Positions 16,428 through 24,135 of a stretch of DNA of 49,546 nucleotides are shown piece by piece. Both the position numbers and the translations under genes were made by a program. Under the pieces are notes generated by a model. That model was not told the DNA's origin, did not search any database, and saw nothing but the letters and a program-made list of their open reading frames with translations. The DNA comes from Acidobacteriaceae bacterium (GTDB lineage: Bacteria; Acidobacteriota; Terriglobia; Terriglobales; Acidobacteriaceae), in assembly GCA_031296355.1 (NCBI GenBank), contig JARLFX010000154.1, positions 1-49,546 on the forward strand, written 5' to 3'. Position 1 is the stretch's first letter, and each line of letters opens with the position of its first letter.

Positions 16428-17363
16428 TTAACGCACTCTCTGCCATTCGCGATACGCATCGCTCTTGCCCAGCCCACGCTCCTTCGCCACGCGCTTCAGC
16501 GCATCCTTCTCGCTCAGCCCATCGCGCACCAGCGCACGCATGGCATCCGCCAGTGACGTGGTTGCCGTCTTCTCGCTGAACTCGCCGCTCAGCAGCAACA
16601 CGATCTCCCCACGCACCACCTCGCGCGCCGCGAGCTTCGTTCGCACTTCGCCGACTGACCCGCGCAGAAACTCTTCATGCAGCTTGGTGAGTTCGCGCGC
16701 CACCACCACAGCATGTTCCGCGCCGAAGACCGCCTCCACATCCGCCAGCGTCTCCAGAATCCGGTGCGGCGCTTCGTAGAAGATATGCGTCGGCACAATC
16801 TGTTTGTCATCCTGAGCGGAGCGTAGTGGAGTCGAAGGATCTGCTGTTGTCTTCCCCGCCGCCAATCTCTCCAGAAACGTCTTGCGTGGCCCCGCCTTGC
16901 TGGGCAGAAATCCGTGGAACACAAAACTCTCCGCCGGCAGCCCGCTGGCGATCAGCGCGCTCACTGCGGCATTCGCGCCCGGCACCGGAAACACCGGCAC
17001 GCCCGCGGCAATTGCCGCCTGCACCACGCGCCCGCCGGGGTCGGCAATGCCCGGCGTTCCCGCATCGCTCACAATCGCAATGCGACCGCCTGCCTGCAGT
17101 TCCTCCAGTAGATCCACCGCGCGCTCATTCTCGTTGTGCAGGTGATAACTCACCGTCGGCTTCTTGATGCCGAAGTGGTTCAGCAGCTTCTGCGTCTGCC
17201 GCGTATCTTCACACGCAATGCGGTCCACGCTCTGCAACACGCGCAGCGCGCGTAGCGTAATGTCTTCAAGATTTCCAATGGGAGTGGCCACCAGGTAGAG
17301 CCCCGGCGCCAGCGGCTTGTCTGCAACAGCCAGCGGCTGATCGTACTCCGCGCCGTCGCTCAC
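16428..17363 (-). CDS. rsmI: 16S rRNA (cytidine1402-2'-O)-methyltransferase with an in-frame repeat insertion
   Basis: RsmI methylates the ribose of C1402 in the ribosomal decoding centre. Family motifs are LYLVATPIGNLEDITLRAL near residue 22, CEDTRQTQKLL, IVSDAGTPGIADPG, PGANAAVSALIASGL, FHGFLP and FYEAPHRILETL. Between LERLA and the FYEAPHR motif the family normally has only a few residues. Here about 20 extra residues (roughly 171-190) are encoded by a family A repeat unit at 16802-16847, with the frame preserved on both sides. The GTG start overlaps the stop of the upstream M50-like gene (GTGA), so translation is coupled. The protein is otherwise full length (311 residues), so it is likely active, with an extended surface loop. 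Confidence 0.93.
   Translation of the reverse strand: MSDGAEYDQPLAVADKPLAPGLYLVATPIGNLEDITLRALRVLQSVDRIACEDTRQTQKLLNHFGIKKPTVSYHLHNENERAVDLLEELQAGGRIAIVSDAGTPGIADPGGRVVQAAIAAGVPVFPVPGANAAVSALIASGLPAESFVFHGFLPSKAGPRKTFLERLAAGKTTADPSTPLRSAQDDKQIVPTHIFYEAPHRILETLADVEAVFGAEHAVVVARELTKLHEEFLRGSVGEVRTKLAAREVVRGEIVLLLSGEFSEKTATTSLADAMRALVRDGLSEKDALKRVAKERGLGKSDAYREWQRVR
16802..16847. repeat. Family A repeat embedded in rsmI
   Basis: A longer variant of the intergenic element (GTCATCCTGAGCGGAGC, then GTAGTGGAGTCG, then AAGGATCTGCT). It lies wholly within the rsmI reading frame and is translated on the minus strand as a hydrophilic loop (ADPSTPLRSAQDDK). Elsewhere in the window family A units lie between genes. 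Confidence 0.9.
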
Positions 17364-18472
17364 TCTTCTTCGCTCCGCACGCGCTGCGTCTCGGCAAACA
17401 GCCCAATCGACTGCTTCAGATTCTGCAGCGTCACAATGCCCACTACGCGTTTGCCGTCGATCACCGGAACCAGCTCCATCGCCGGCCCCGTCGTCATGTT
17501 GCGGAAGACCTTGCCCAGCGTATCGTCCAGCTGTGCCGCCTGGAACCCGCGCTGCATAATGCCCTGCACGTAGCCGTTGCCTTCGCGGTTCAACGCGTCC
17601 AGTATGCCTGCGCGCGAAACCACGCCCACCACGGTATTGCCGCGCACCACGGGAAAGTTCTCCTGCAGCGTATGCACGGATCTGCGCACTGCATCTTCAA
17701 ATGTGTCTGACGCTGAGAGCGTGGAGAAATCCGTCAGCATAATGTCGCGCATCTTCACCGTGTCTACCACGGATTGCAGCACATGGCCCTGCTCCTCCAT
17801 CTGCCCGCCCATCAGCACAAAGAAGCCCGCCATCACCACCCACGCGCTCTGGAAAAAGACGATGCCCGCTGCGATCAGCGCCAGCGCCAGCAGCATCCCC
17901 ACGCCGCCCGCAGTCCGCGTAGCCGCGGCAGAGCCCTTGGTGCGCGCCAGCTCTGCCCGCAGAATCCTGCCCGCATCCAGCGGATAGGCCGGCAGCAGAT
18001 GGATCGCGCCCAGCGCCACCTGCAGCCACAGCAGCGAACGCTCCAGGTGCATCGCCGTCATCAGCGGCCGCTCCAGCACGTTCAGTTGCGATGTCGCCCC
18101 GTAGATCAGCCCCGCGATCAGCAGAGCACAGGCAAAGTTTGCCGCCGGCCCCACCATGGCGATGCTCTTCTCCGCGCGCTGTGCGCTGGCAGAATCATCC
18201 CGCGAACCCGTGGAGAATGCAAGCAGGCCGCCGATCGGCAGCAGCAGCACACCGCGCAGGTCCATGCCGTAGTACGCAGCGGTCAGCGCGCGCGCCGTCT
18301 CGCGCACGGCGATTGCCAGCAGCAGCCCCAGCCACAGCGCCACGCCACGCATGGCAGACCCGCCCACTGCGTTTGATTCCGCAATGCTCAGCCCCAGCAG
18401 CAGCACAAAGAACGTGTGGATGCGAACCTCCACACCCAGCACGCGTCCCAGCGGAAACGACCATCCACGCAT
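17360..18472 (-). CDS. Site-2-protease-like (M50) membrane protein with two CBS domains, active-site His lost
   Basis: A 370-residue protein with the architecture of M50 rhomboid-unrelated intramembrane metalloproteases: N-terminal GRVLGVEVRIHTFF, then several membrane segments (residues 17-33, 44-56, 103-123, 150-162 and 190-225), and a C-terminal CBS pair (about 235-355). The zinc motif HExxH of active members is here V-R57-E58-T-A-R61, so both histidines are arginine while the Glu remains. The later family Asp is kept in YPLDAGR (about Asp166). The sequence therefore predicts a non-proteolytic homologue, perhaps a sensor through its CBS nucleotide-binding domains. An initial TTG one codon upstream is ignored in favour of ATG. 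It is co-transcribed and overlapping with rsmI. Confidence 0.85.
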   Translation of the reverse strand: MRGWSFPLGRVLGVEVRIHTFFVLLLGLSIAESNAVGGSAMRGVALWLGLLLAIAVRETARALTAAYYGMDLRGVLLLPIGGLLAFSTGSRDDSASAQRAEKSIAMVGPAANFACALLIAGLIYGATSQLNVLERPLMTAMHLERSLLWLQVALGAIHLLPAYPLDAGRILRAELARTKGSAAATRTAGGVGMLLALALIAAGIVFFQSAWVVMAGFFVLMGGQMEEQGHVLQSVVDTVKMRDIMLTDFSTLSASDTFEDAVRRSVHTLQENFPVVRGNTVVGVVSRAGILDALNREGNGYVQGIMQRGFQAAQLDDTLGKVFRNMTTGPAMELVPVIDGKRVVGIVTLQNLKQSIGLFAETQRVRSEEE

Positions 18473-18539
18473 CAAGCAGATACCCTCGTAGTCATTGTAG
18501 GCGGGCAGCGCGTCCTATGCGCAAAGGTACACTGAACCT

Positions 18540-19118
18540 ATGCGCATCATTGCCGGCGAATACCGTTCCCGCGTTCTCACGGCCCCGCGCGGCATGGAAA
18601 CCCGGCCCACCAGCGACCGCCTGCGCGAGACCCTCTTCAACATCCTGGCCCCGCGCCTCGACGGTGCGCGCTTTACCGATCTCTACGCCGGCTCCGGCGC
18701 TGTCGGGCTGGAGGCGCTCAGCCGCGGCGCGCTGCACGTTCACTTTGCGGAGAATGCTGCGCCCGCCATCACTGCCATCCGCGAAAACCTGAAGCTCCTC
18801 GGCATCAGCCGCAACTTCATGATCCACGAACGCTCCGCGCTCGCCGCGCTGGATCGCCTGCAACAGCAGCAGAGCCTGCAGGACATCATCTTCCTCGACC
18901 CGCCCTACGAAGCCGTGAAGGAGTATGAGCAGGTACTCGGCCTGCTCGGCAGCACCGCCTCCGCCCGCCTGCTCGCGCCAGATGCACTGGTCGTCGCCGA
19001 GCACGCCAAACGCACGCCGCTTACAGCGCGCTATGGTGCGCTGGAGCGCATTCGCGAAAAGCAGCAGGGAGACGCCGCGCTCAGCTTCTACCAGCGCATC
19101 GCAGAGCTTCCTGCATAA
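18540..19118 (+). CDS. rsmD: 16S rRNA (guanine966-N2)-methyltransferase
   Basis: RsmD methylates G966 of 16S rRNA in the assembling small subunit. The 192-residue Rossmann methyltransferase begins with the family-specific MRIIAGEYRSR and RPTSDRLRETLFNIL. SAM motif I is DLYAGSGAVGLEALSRGA, and catalytic motif IV is IIFLDPPYE. The length is normal for the family. It diverges from the M50/rsmI pair across 67 bases, which places two 16S rRNA methyltransferase genes around one promoter region. coaD, often next to rsmD in other bacteria, is absent here. Confidence 0.93.
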   Translation: MRIIAGEYRSRVLTAPRGMETRPTSDRLRETLFNILAPRLDGARFTDLYAGSGAVGLEALSRGALHVHFAENAAPAITAIRENLKLLGISRNFMIHERSALAALDRLQQQQSLQDIIFLDPPYEAVKEYEQVLGLLGSTASARLLAPDALVVAEHAKRTPLTARYGALERIREKQQGDAALSFYQRIAELPA

Positions 19119-19289
19119 TTTGTCGTTTGGCTCTGCGACCTACGCGCGAGAAATTCCACAGCATATACTTACTCTGTCATTCTGAGCGTAGCGAAGAATC
19201 TGCTTTTTAAGAATTTGCCACCCGGCAAGCTCCGTTGATTTGTTCAATAAACTTCGGACTCACCGCACTACGGTGCAGCGGAAATATAT
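19119..19289. repeat. Intergenic region with one family A repeat
   Basis: A family A unit (GTCATTCTGAGCGTAGCGAAGA...) lies at about 19165-19206. The remaining 80 bases before the antitoxin gene are AT-richer and have no open frame long enough for a HigB toxin (about 90 residues). Confidence 0.6.
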
Positions 19290-19586
19290 ATGGCCATGAA
19301 GAATCCGCCGCATCCCGGCGATTTCATTCGGACAGAAATTATTGAAGCTTCTGGGCTGACCGTGACCGCAGCCGCCAAGGCGCTGGGCGTGTCTCGGCCC
19401 ACGCTGTCGAGCCTGCTCAACGGCAAGGCCGACCTCTCGGGGTCAATGGCGCTCCGTATCGAAAAGGCGTTTGGCGTAAAGATGGATACCCTCATGCGGA
19501 TGCAGTCTTCATACGACATTGCCCAGACGCGCAAACGCGAAGGTGAAATCAGCGTCCGGCGTATTCCATTGCGGGCTACGGCTTAG
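19290..19586 (+). CDS. HigA-family antitoxin, solitary
   Basis: A 98-residue xre-type DNA-binding protein of the HigA/VapI branch. It has the typical HPGDFIRTEII opening, a helix-turn-helix (VTAAAKALGVSRPTLSSLLNGKADLS, about residues 24-49) and the ALRIEKAFGVKMDTLMRMQ dimerisation tail. HigA normally represses its own operon and neutralises the ribosome-dependent mRNase HigB, which is encoded just upstream. No HigB frame is present here: the 171 bases upstream hold only a repeat and non-coding sequence. It may be an orphan regulator or the remains of a toxin-antitoxin pair. The next gene on the right is the WG-repeat nuclease on the opposite strand. An in-frame ATG two codons in is an alternative start. 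Confidence 0.85.
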   Translation: MAMKNPPHPGDFIRTEIIEASGLTVTAAAKALGVSRPTLSSLLNGKADLSGSMALRIEKAFGVKMDTLMRMQSSYDIAQTRKREGEISVRRIPLRATA

Positions 19587-19673
19587 GCCTGCAATGGAGG
19601 CGCAGCAATCAGGGGTTTCCTCTAAATATCATGTCCCCTCTATTTATTACCACTGCCTTAGTCGACTGCCTTC

Positions 19674-20993
19674 TTATCCATCATCGACGGAATGGAAACG
19701 TTTGACCCCATCGAAATGTATCGAGATTGCAATATTTCCTCGCTTGTCAATAAAGCCCCATTTGCCATTGTTATCCTCGACCGCTGCTAACCCATAGTAG
19801 AAGGGGCCAATTCTTGCGAAGCGTGGCTTTAGCGTGAATCTGCCGGATCTGTCGATGATTCCGAATCTGTCATTGACACCTACGATGGCGACCCCGTGGT
19901 TAAAGCCCCATCCGAATTGGTCGAATTGAGGCTCAATAGCGCGTCTTCCTGCTCGGTCTATAAATCCCCATTTATTATTCATCCGAACCGGAGCGAGATC
20001 TTCTTCGTAATCTTGCATTAGATCGTACTGCGGCTTTACAACGTAGTTCAGCTCCCGATCAATTACCCCATATCGATCATTAACTCGGACTACGGCCAGC
20101 CCCTCCGAAAACCTCCCGGCCATCTCGTACTGCGGTTCGATCTCCCACTGCCCTCCTTCGTTTTGATAACCATAGAACCACCCAGCGCAGACCGGTCTCA
20201 GACCTTCACTTATTTCTGTTCTCTTCCGTTCGATGTTCAAGACATCTTCATAGCGGATATCTTGGTAGTTCTCACACCAGTCCTCACGGACGTACTTCAG
20301 GGTCTTTCTGTCGACATAGCCCCATTCAAATTCTTCGCGCTCTTCGTCGAGTATTCTTGCAATCGCTAACCCTTCCGAGAAATCCCCCGCCTCGTCAAAC
20401 TTCGGCTCTATGACGAATCTCCCCGTTTTGTCGATGTAGCCAAGCATGCCGTTTTCTCCAACGATTGACGCGCTTGCAAGACCCTCACTGAATCTTCCAA
20501 CATTTGCAAAAGTTGCCGGGATGACGAACTTCCCCGCAATGTCAATGAAACCCCATTTCCCATCGAGGCATACGGGAGCAAGCACATCCGGCCTCGACTC
20601 TCCCATTGAGGAGTCGCGTAGTACATACCCAAATGACTTTGCTGCCCGCTTGAATTCGTGTTCGCTGATTTCCGTGAATTCAATCCCGAGATGCGACAAC
20701 ATCTCTCTCATCGTGGGAGGAATTACAGGTGCCACAACCCACATGAGAATGTTCTTGACGCCCTGATCCAAGAGTAAATCCCGGTAACGCGCCACTTGAT
20801 CGATGGCATCATATCGTGCTGGGACTGCCTTCAACTCCATCAGAACGTTCATGCCATGTCTGTCTGTAAAGAGCAGATCAAATCTACCAATGCCTTGGAA
20901 AGACTGTTGCCGGCCCTGCAAGACAAATCCGTGCCTTGAGAAAAAGTGATCCGGGTGCTCAGCGATGAGATCTTCCATTTCACGTTCAAGCAT
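19674..20993 (-). CDS. NucS/PD-(D/E)XK-like nuclease domain fused to WG repeats
   Basis: A 439-residue two-part protein. Residues 1 to about 115 resemble the endonuclease NucS/DUF91 branch of the PD-(D/E)XK fold: an N-terminal helix (EREMEDLIAEHP), G36-R-F-D39, then E53-L-K55 (the D...ExK metal site) and Q66-x3-Y70. After a short linker, residues 140-439 contain about eight WG-type repeats of the pattern WGFIDxxGxxVIxPxFDxxxxFSEGLA (starting near 147, 186, 224, 268, 306, 340, 374 and 408), expected to form a beta-propeller-like ligand-binding module. NucS-like domains bind branched or mismatched DNA; the WG part may sense a partner. The gene looks less GC-rich than its neighbours and lies next to a solitary antitoxin, which suggests horizontal acquisition and a defence or DNA-surveillance role (inference). 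The ATG start is at 20993, with an alternative five codons in. Confidence 0.8.
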   Translation of the reverse strand: MLEREMEDLIAEHPDHFFSRHGFVLQGRQQSFQGIGRFDLLFTDRHGMNVLMELKAVPARYDAIDQVARYRDLLLDQGVKNILMWVVAPVIPPTMREMLSHLGIEFTEISEHEFKRAAKSFGYVLRDSSMGESRPDVLAPVCLDGKWGFIDIAGKFVIPATFANVGRFSEGLASASIVGENGMLGYIDKTGRFVIEPKFDEAGDFSEGLAIARILDEEREEFEWGYVDRKTLKYVREDWCENYQDIRYEDVLNIERKRTEISEGLRPVCAGWFYGYQNEGGQWEIEPQYEMAGRFSEGLAVVRVNDRYGVIDRELNYVVKPQYDLMQDYEEDLAPVRMNNKWGFIDRAGRRAIEPQFDQFGWGFNHGVAIVGVNDRFGIIDRSGRFTLKPRFARIGPFYYGLAAVEDNNGKWGFIDKRGNIAISIHFDGVKRFHSVDDG

Positions 20994-21088
20994 TTCGTTT
21001 GTGCTCCGGATTGGTATTGACCAAATTCTAGACTAGACCAAAGGCGGGTGACCCACGGCTAGCCCGAGGGCAGCATATTTCCCAGCCG

Positions 21089-21517
21089 CTACGCATAAAT
21101 CTCCGCCTCAAACTTCAGCAGCACAGCCTCGTCCCAAGCGTGGGTAGACTTCCGCCAGCCACTGCTCTGGCCATCCAGAAAATTTGGGAAGTCCATCCGG
21201 CAATAGCCGCAGTGCGCGCCAAAGTCGAAGATCGCCTGCGCGCTGCCGTCGATGTAAAGCGCCGCCCGCAGCCCGTCCTTCGACCACTGCACGCTGGCCA
21301 GCCTGTCTGCAGCCGCACCGCCAGCGGCTTGACGCGCTGCGTTCACGTTGTAGATCAGCATGGCGTCCAGAATCGAATCCTCGTGCGTCTCGCGCGAGCG
21401 GTCACACGCGTAGAAGTAGCCCGCCACGCCCTCATCCTCAAACACCACCGTCCACGGCACCTGCGGCGAATCCGACGCCAGAAATGCGCGCCCCGGCTTG
21501 AATGTCAACGAATCCAT
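21089..21517 (-). CDS. DUF2251-like protein of unknown function
   Basis: A 142-residue soluble protein. The block VFEDEGVAGYFYACDRS followed by ILDAMLIYNV resembles the core of the DUF2251 family (F-E-D-[DE]-G-x-x-G-Y-x-Y-A ... I-L-D-A-L-x-I-Y-N-V). The second half, SVQWSKDGLRAALYIDG then FDFGAHCGYCRMDFP with a GYC motif, completes a small beta-rich fold. AAGGTAT precedes the ATG at 21517. No function is known for the family, and there is no operon partner. Confidence 0.75.
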   Translation of the reverse strand: MDSLTFKPGRAFLASDSPQVPWTVVFEDEGVAGYFYACDRSRETHEDSILDAMLIYNVNAARQAAGGAAADRLASVQWSKDGLRAALYIDGSAQAIFDFGAHCGYCRMDFPNFLDGQSSGWRKSTHAWDEAVLLKFEAEIYA

Positions 21518-21573
21518 ATACCTTCACGATACATGCACCCCTATACTGGTGTTAACTCGCTAAAGGATGCACG

Positions 21574-22782
21574 TTGGAACTCGGCAAACACACTTTTCGC
21601 ATCGGTCGGCCGCAACGAATCGCTGCTGTCTTTCTCCTCATCTTCCTCGCCCAGTGCCTGTGGGTCGTCCATCGCCAGCAGCTCACGGAGACGGACTACC
21701 GCTTCGCCCGCTGTGGCCGCGAGATGTGGGAGCGCCCTTCGCCGCTTGCCGGTTACTTCACCACCTGCGGCAACATGCAGGATGGCACCTTCGCCTACCG
21801 CGCCGCCGGACTACCGCTCACGCTGGAGCGCCTTGCGCTCTCTGCCACCGATCTCTTCCGTAAGCCAGAAAACCGGCTATACGCACAGGCCACCGCAGGC
21901 TCCACGTGGGAGTCGCGTCACCAACTTGTCGCGGTAAAGTATCTTCTTCACCTGCCCTTCATCGGTTTTGCGCTCTGGCTGGCCGGCGGGCTGTGGTGGG
22001 TCTCGCGGCGGCTCTTCGGCAATGAAGGCGGCGCCGTGGCGCTTGCCCTTTACACCTTCTGCCCCGCCGTCATCCGCTACGCCTGCACGCCGAACAACGA
22101 AATCCTCGCCATCTGGGGGCTCTACGGAGCCATCTATGCCGCTATCGGCGTAGCCCATGCGCTGCAAGGGCCGCGGCGCAAGTGGCGGCCGCGCATCATC
22201 CTGATATCGCTCGCCATCGGCCTCACCGCCTGCGCGCATCTCTCTGCCGCAATCGTAGGCATGGTATGGGCCGCGGGCTTTCTGCTCTACCTCGCCGAAC
22301 GCCGGCGCTCACAGACCATTCCCATTCTCATCTTCGCCGCCATCGGCTCACTGGCGCTGCTCTTCATCAGCTACAGCCTGCGCCCGGAACCATTCAGCTA
22401 CATCTTTACCGGCGGAGGCGCGCTCATGGGTTTCTCGCTGGCGGGCGCGCGCCAATTCTTCACCAATCCCGCCACTGCTCCCATCACCATCGCCACGCTC
22501 ATCGCGCTCATACTCTTCCTGGGCGTAAAGCGTTCGCGCTACTTCGGCAACGCCGCGCCGCTCGCCGTCGCGCTCTCACTCTTCCCGCTGATCACCACGC
22601 AGGTCATCAGCCAGCCCTGGTTCTGGGCGCTGCCGTTTCTCTTCACCTTTATCGCCGGCATATTTGCCGATGCGCTGGAGACGAAGCACCGCAAGCTCTT
22701 CCTCGGCCTCACCCTCGCCATCATGGCGACGCAGGCGCTCTTCTGCGTGGCCGCCCTCTCCACCCTCACGACGATCACCTAG
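21574..22782 (+). CDS. Polytopic inner-membrane protein, possibly GT-C-like
   Basis: A 402-residue protein with about nine to ten membrane segments (near residues 15-30, 122-142, 152-168, 176-195, 208-225, 228-246, 254-270, 285-300, 310-325, and 335-390 in pairs). A periplasmic loop of about 90 residues follows the first segment (ETDYRFARCGREMWE...). This layout, a single N-terminal helix followed by an acidic loop and then a helical bundle, resembles GT-C glycosyltransferases of the PMT/ArnT type, but a clear catalytic DxD/ExD motif is not visible. The start is a TTG with AAAGGA eight bases upstream. The ATG nearby is out of frame. The exact role is unknown. Confidence 0.7.
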   Translation: MELGKHTFRIGRPQRIAAVFLLIFLAQCLWVVHRQQLTETDYRFARCGREMWERPSPLAGYFTTCGNMQDGTFAYRAAGLPLTLERLALSATDLFRKPENRLYAQATAGSTWESRHQLVAVKYLLHLPFIGFALWLAGGLWWVSRRLFGNEGGAVALALYTFCPAVIRYACTPNNEILAIWGLYGAIYAAIGVAHALQGPRRKWRPRIILISLAIGLTACAHLSAAIVGMVWAAGFLLYLAERRRSQTIPILIFAAIGSLALLFISYSLRPEPFSYIFTGGGALMGFSLAGARQFFTNPATAPITIATLIALILFLGVKRSRYFGNAAPLAVALSLFPLITTQVISQPWFWALPFLFTFIAGIFADALETKHRKLFLGLTLAIMATQALFCVAALSTLTTIT

Positions 22783-22785
22783 CGC

Positions 22786-24135
22786 TTACTGCACAGTCAC
22801 AGCAAAAGCACCCGTTTCAACCACCGCTCCGTGCTTCATCTGCACAAATACGCGGTACACGCCTGCGCGGGGAAAACCGTAGGGGAACTCCACCACATTC
22901 GACACTGGCATCTGCATACCATCCATCGCAGTATTGCCTGACGAGAATGCCATCACCGTACCCATGGGGTGAATGTGCGCAAAGGCTGAATGGTCTTCCG
23001 CCACAACTACCGCGTGTCCACCCATGCCAATGTAGTTCTCCATATCTACCGGCGCATGTCCAGTAGCATCCTCCAGCGTAACCCGGAGCAAGTAACCGCT
23101 CTTCGCGCGCAGCGGTCCCGGGCATTGCAATGTCATACGATAGCCATCCACCAGCACTGCGGTGCTGCCGCATCCCACACCCACACTGTGCGATACCACC
23201 CCAACCGAATCATCGCCGCTCAGTGCGTGCCCGGTCTGCATGGGCAACCCGACCGATGCGCCTGCCGTCTCCAATACCCCGTCACTGTGCGCAATATCCG
23301 CGTAGAGCGCAAACTGGCCTGCCGCCATGGAGGGCATCATCTCCGTAAACTCAGCCTCGTCGCGGCTCGCACTCACCAATGCAGGATGAAGATGCAGCAC
23401 AACATCCATCTGCGGCTCACGAAGCAGAAACAGATGCATAAGGTGCGCATGGTCTGGCACCATATCATCCAGCGCATGGCCTTCTGCGGTGCGCGTCAGC
23501 TTTAACCGCAACATCCCACCCGGGCGCATCTCAACCTGCATCACCGGAGTAACAGTATATTGCGCCTCCTTCTGCATCACGCCTGCAGCACTCGCACCAA
23601 GACTTACAACACTACATACCAGCAGCGCCACTGCGCTCTGCAAACCGCGTTCGCGCCACATCGCAATTCCTGCAATCAGCAAAGCCATCCCGACGCAGGC
23701 AAACACCACTGGTCCCACCCAACGCCCACGCTGCCTGCGCACCGCAGGCAATGTCACCGGTATGAGCATCTCGCCCACACCGTGGCCGCCATTTACACGC
23801 AGTTGCAGCTTCCACACGCTCGCATCAGCTGGAATCCATGTGCTACCCACAAATCTCTGCTCCTGCACAAACCGATGCAGGCTTGTGGCGTGCCCATCTC
23901 CGGAAACCACATCTGCCGTCGTGATCTCTGCATCGCCAGGCATCACCTGCACATCCACCTCAGCGACGCCGGGCAATGCGGCGGGCGGATGCACACTCAC
24001 ATAGATCGCATAGGGTCCGGCATCGCCCCGCACATACACATCCGGCGAGCCCACATGGGCCCACGCGCGCCCAACGCAAAGCAGCCCCAGCAGAAACACA
24101 TAGCCATAGCATCGCGTGCGCCCAGTACGCGTCAC
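22786..24135 (-). CDS. Membrane-anchored His/Met-rich periplasmic protein
   Basis: A 449-residue exported protein. A signal peptide lies at about 1-26 (CVGRAWAHVG). A periplasmic beta-domain (to residue 130) is followed by two membrane helices (about 138-158 and 166-188). The C-terminal periplasmic half is rich in His and Met: HLMHLFLLREPQMDVVLHLHP, with the last residues at about 250-268; FAHIHPMG; and MDGMQMPVSN. These groupings suggest binding of copper or another soft metal and resemble domains found near metal-efflux genes (inference; no family is certain). The GTG start overlaps the stop of the preceding YHYH gene (GTGA), so the two are translated together. Confidence 0.7.
   Translation of the reverse strand: MTRTGRTRCYGYVFLLGLLCVGRAWAHVGSPDVYVRGDAGPYAIYVSVHPPAALPGVAEVDVQVMPGDAEITTADVVSGDGHATSLHRFVQEQRFVGSTWIPADASVWKLQLRVNGGHGVGEMLIPVTLPAVRRQRGRWVGPVVFACVGMALLIAGIAMWRERGLQSAVALLVCSVVSLGASAAGVMQKEAQYTVTPVMQVEMRPGGMLRLKLTRTAEGHALDDMVPDHAHLMHLFLLREPQMDVVLHLHPALVSASRDEAEFTEMMPSMAAGQFALYADIAHSDGVLETAGASVGLPMQTGHALSGDDSVGVVSHSVGVGCGSTAVLVDGYRMTLQCPGPLRAKSGYLLRVTLEDATGHAPVDMENYIGMGGHAVVVAEDHSAFAHIHPMGTVMAFSSGNTAMDGMQMPVSNVVEFPYGFPRAGVYRVFVQMKHGAVVETGAFAVTVQ

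Noticed and set aside
19165..19289. A remnant of a HigB toxin upstream of the antitoxin
   Set aside because: One frame gives a short FKNLPPGKLR-like peptide faintly like a HigB loop, but it runs out of the repeat unit, is broken, and no other HigB block is present.
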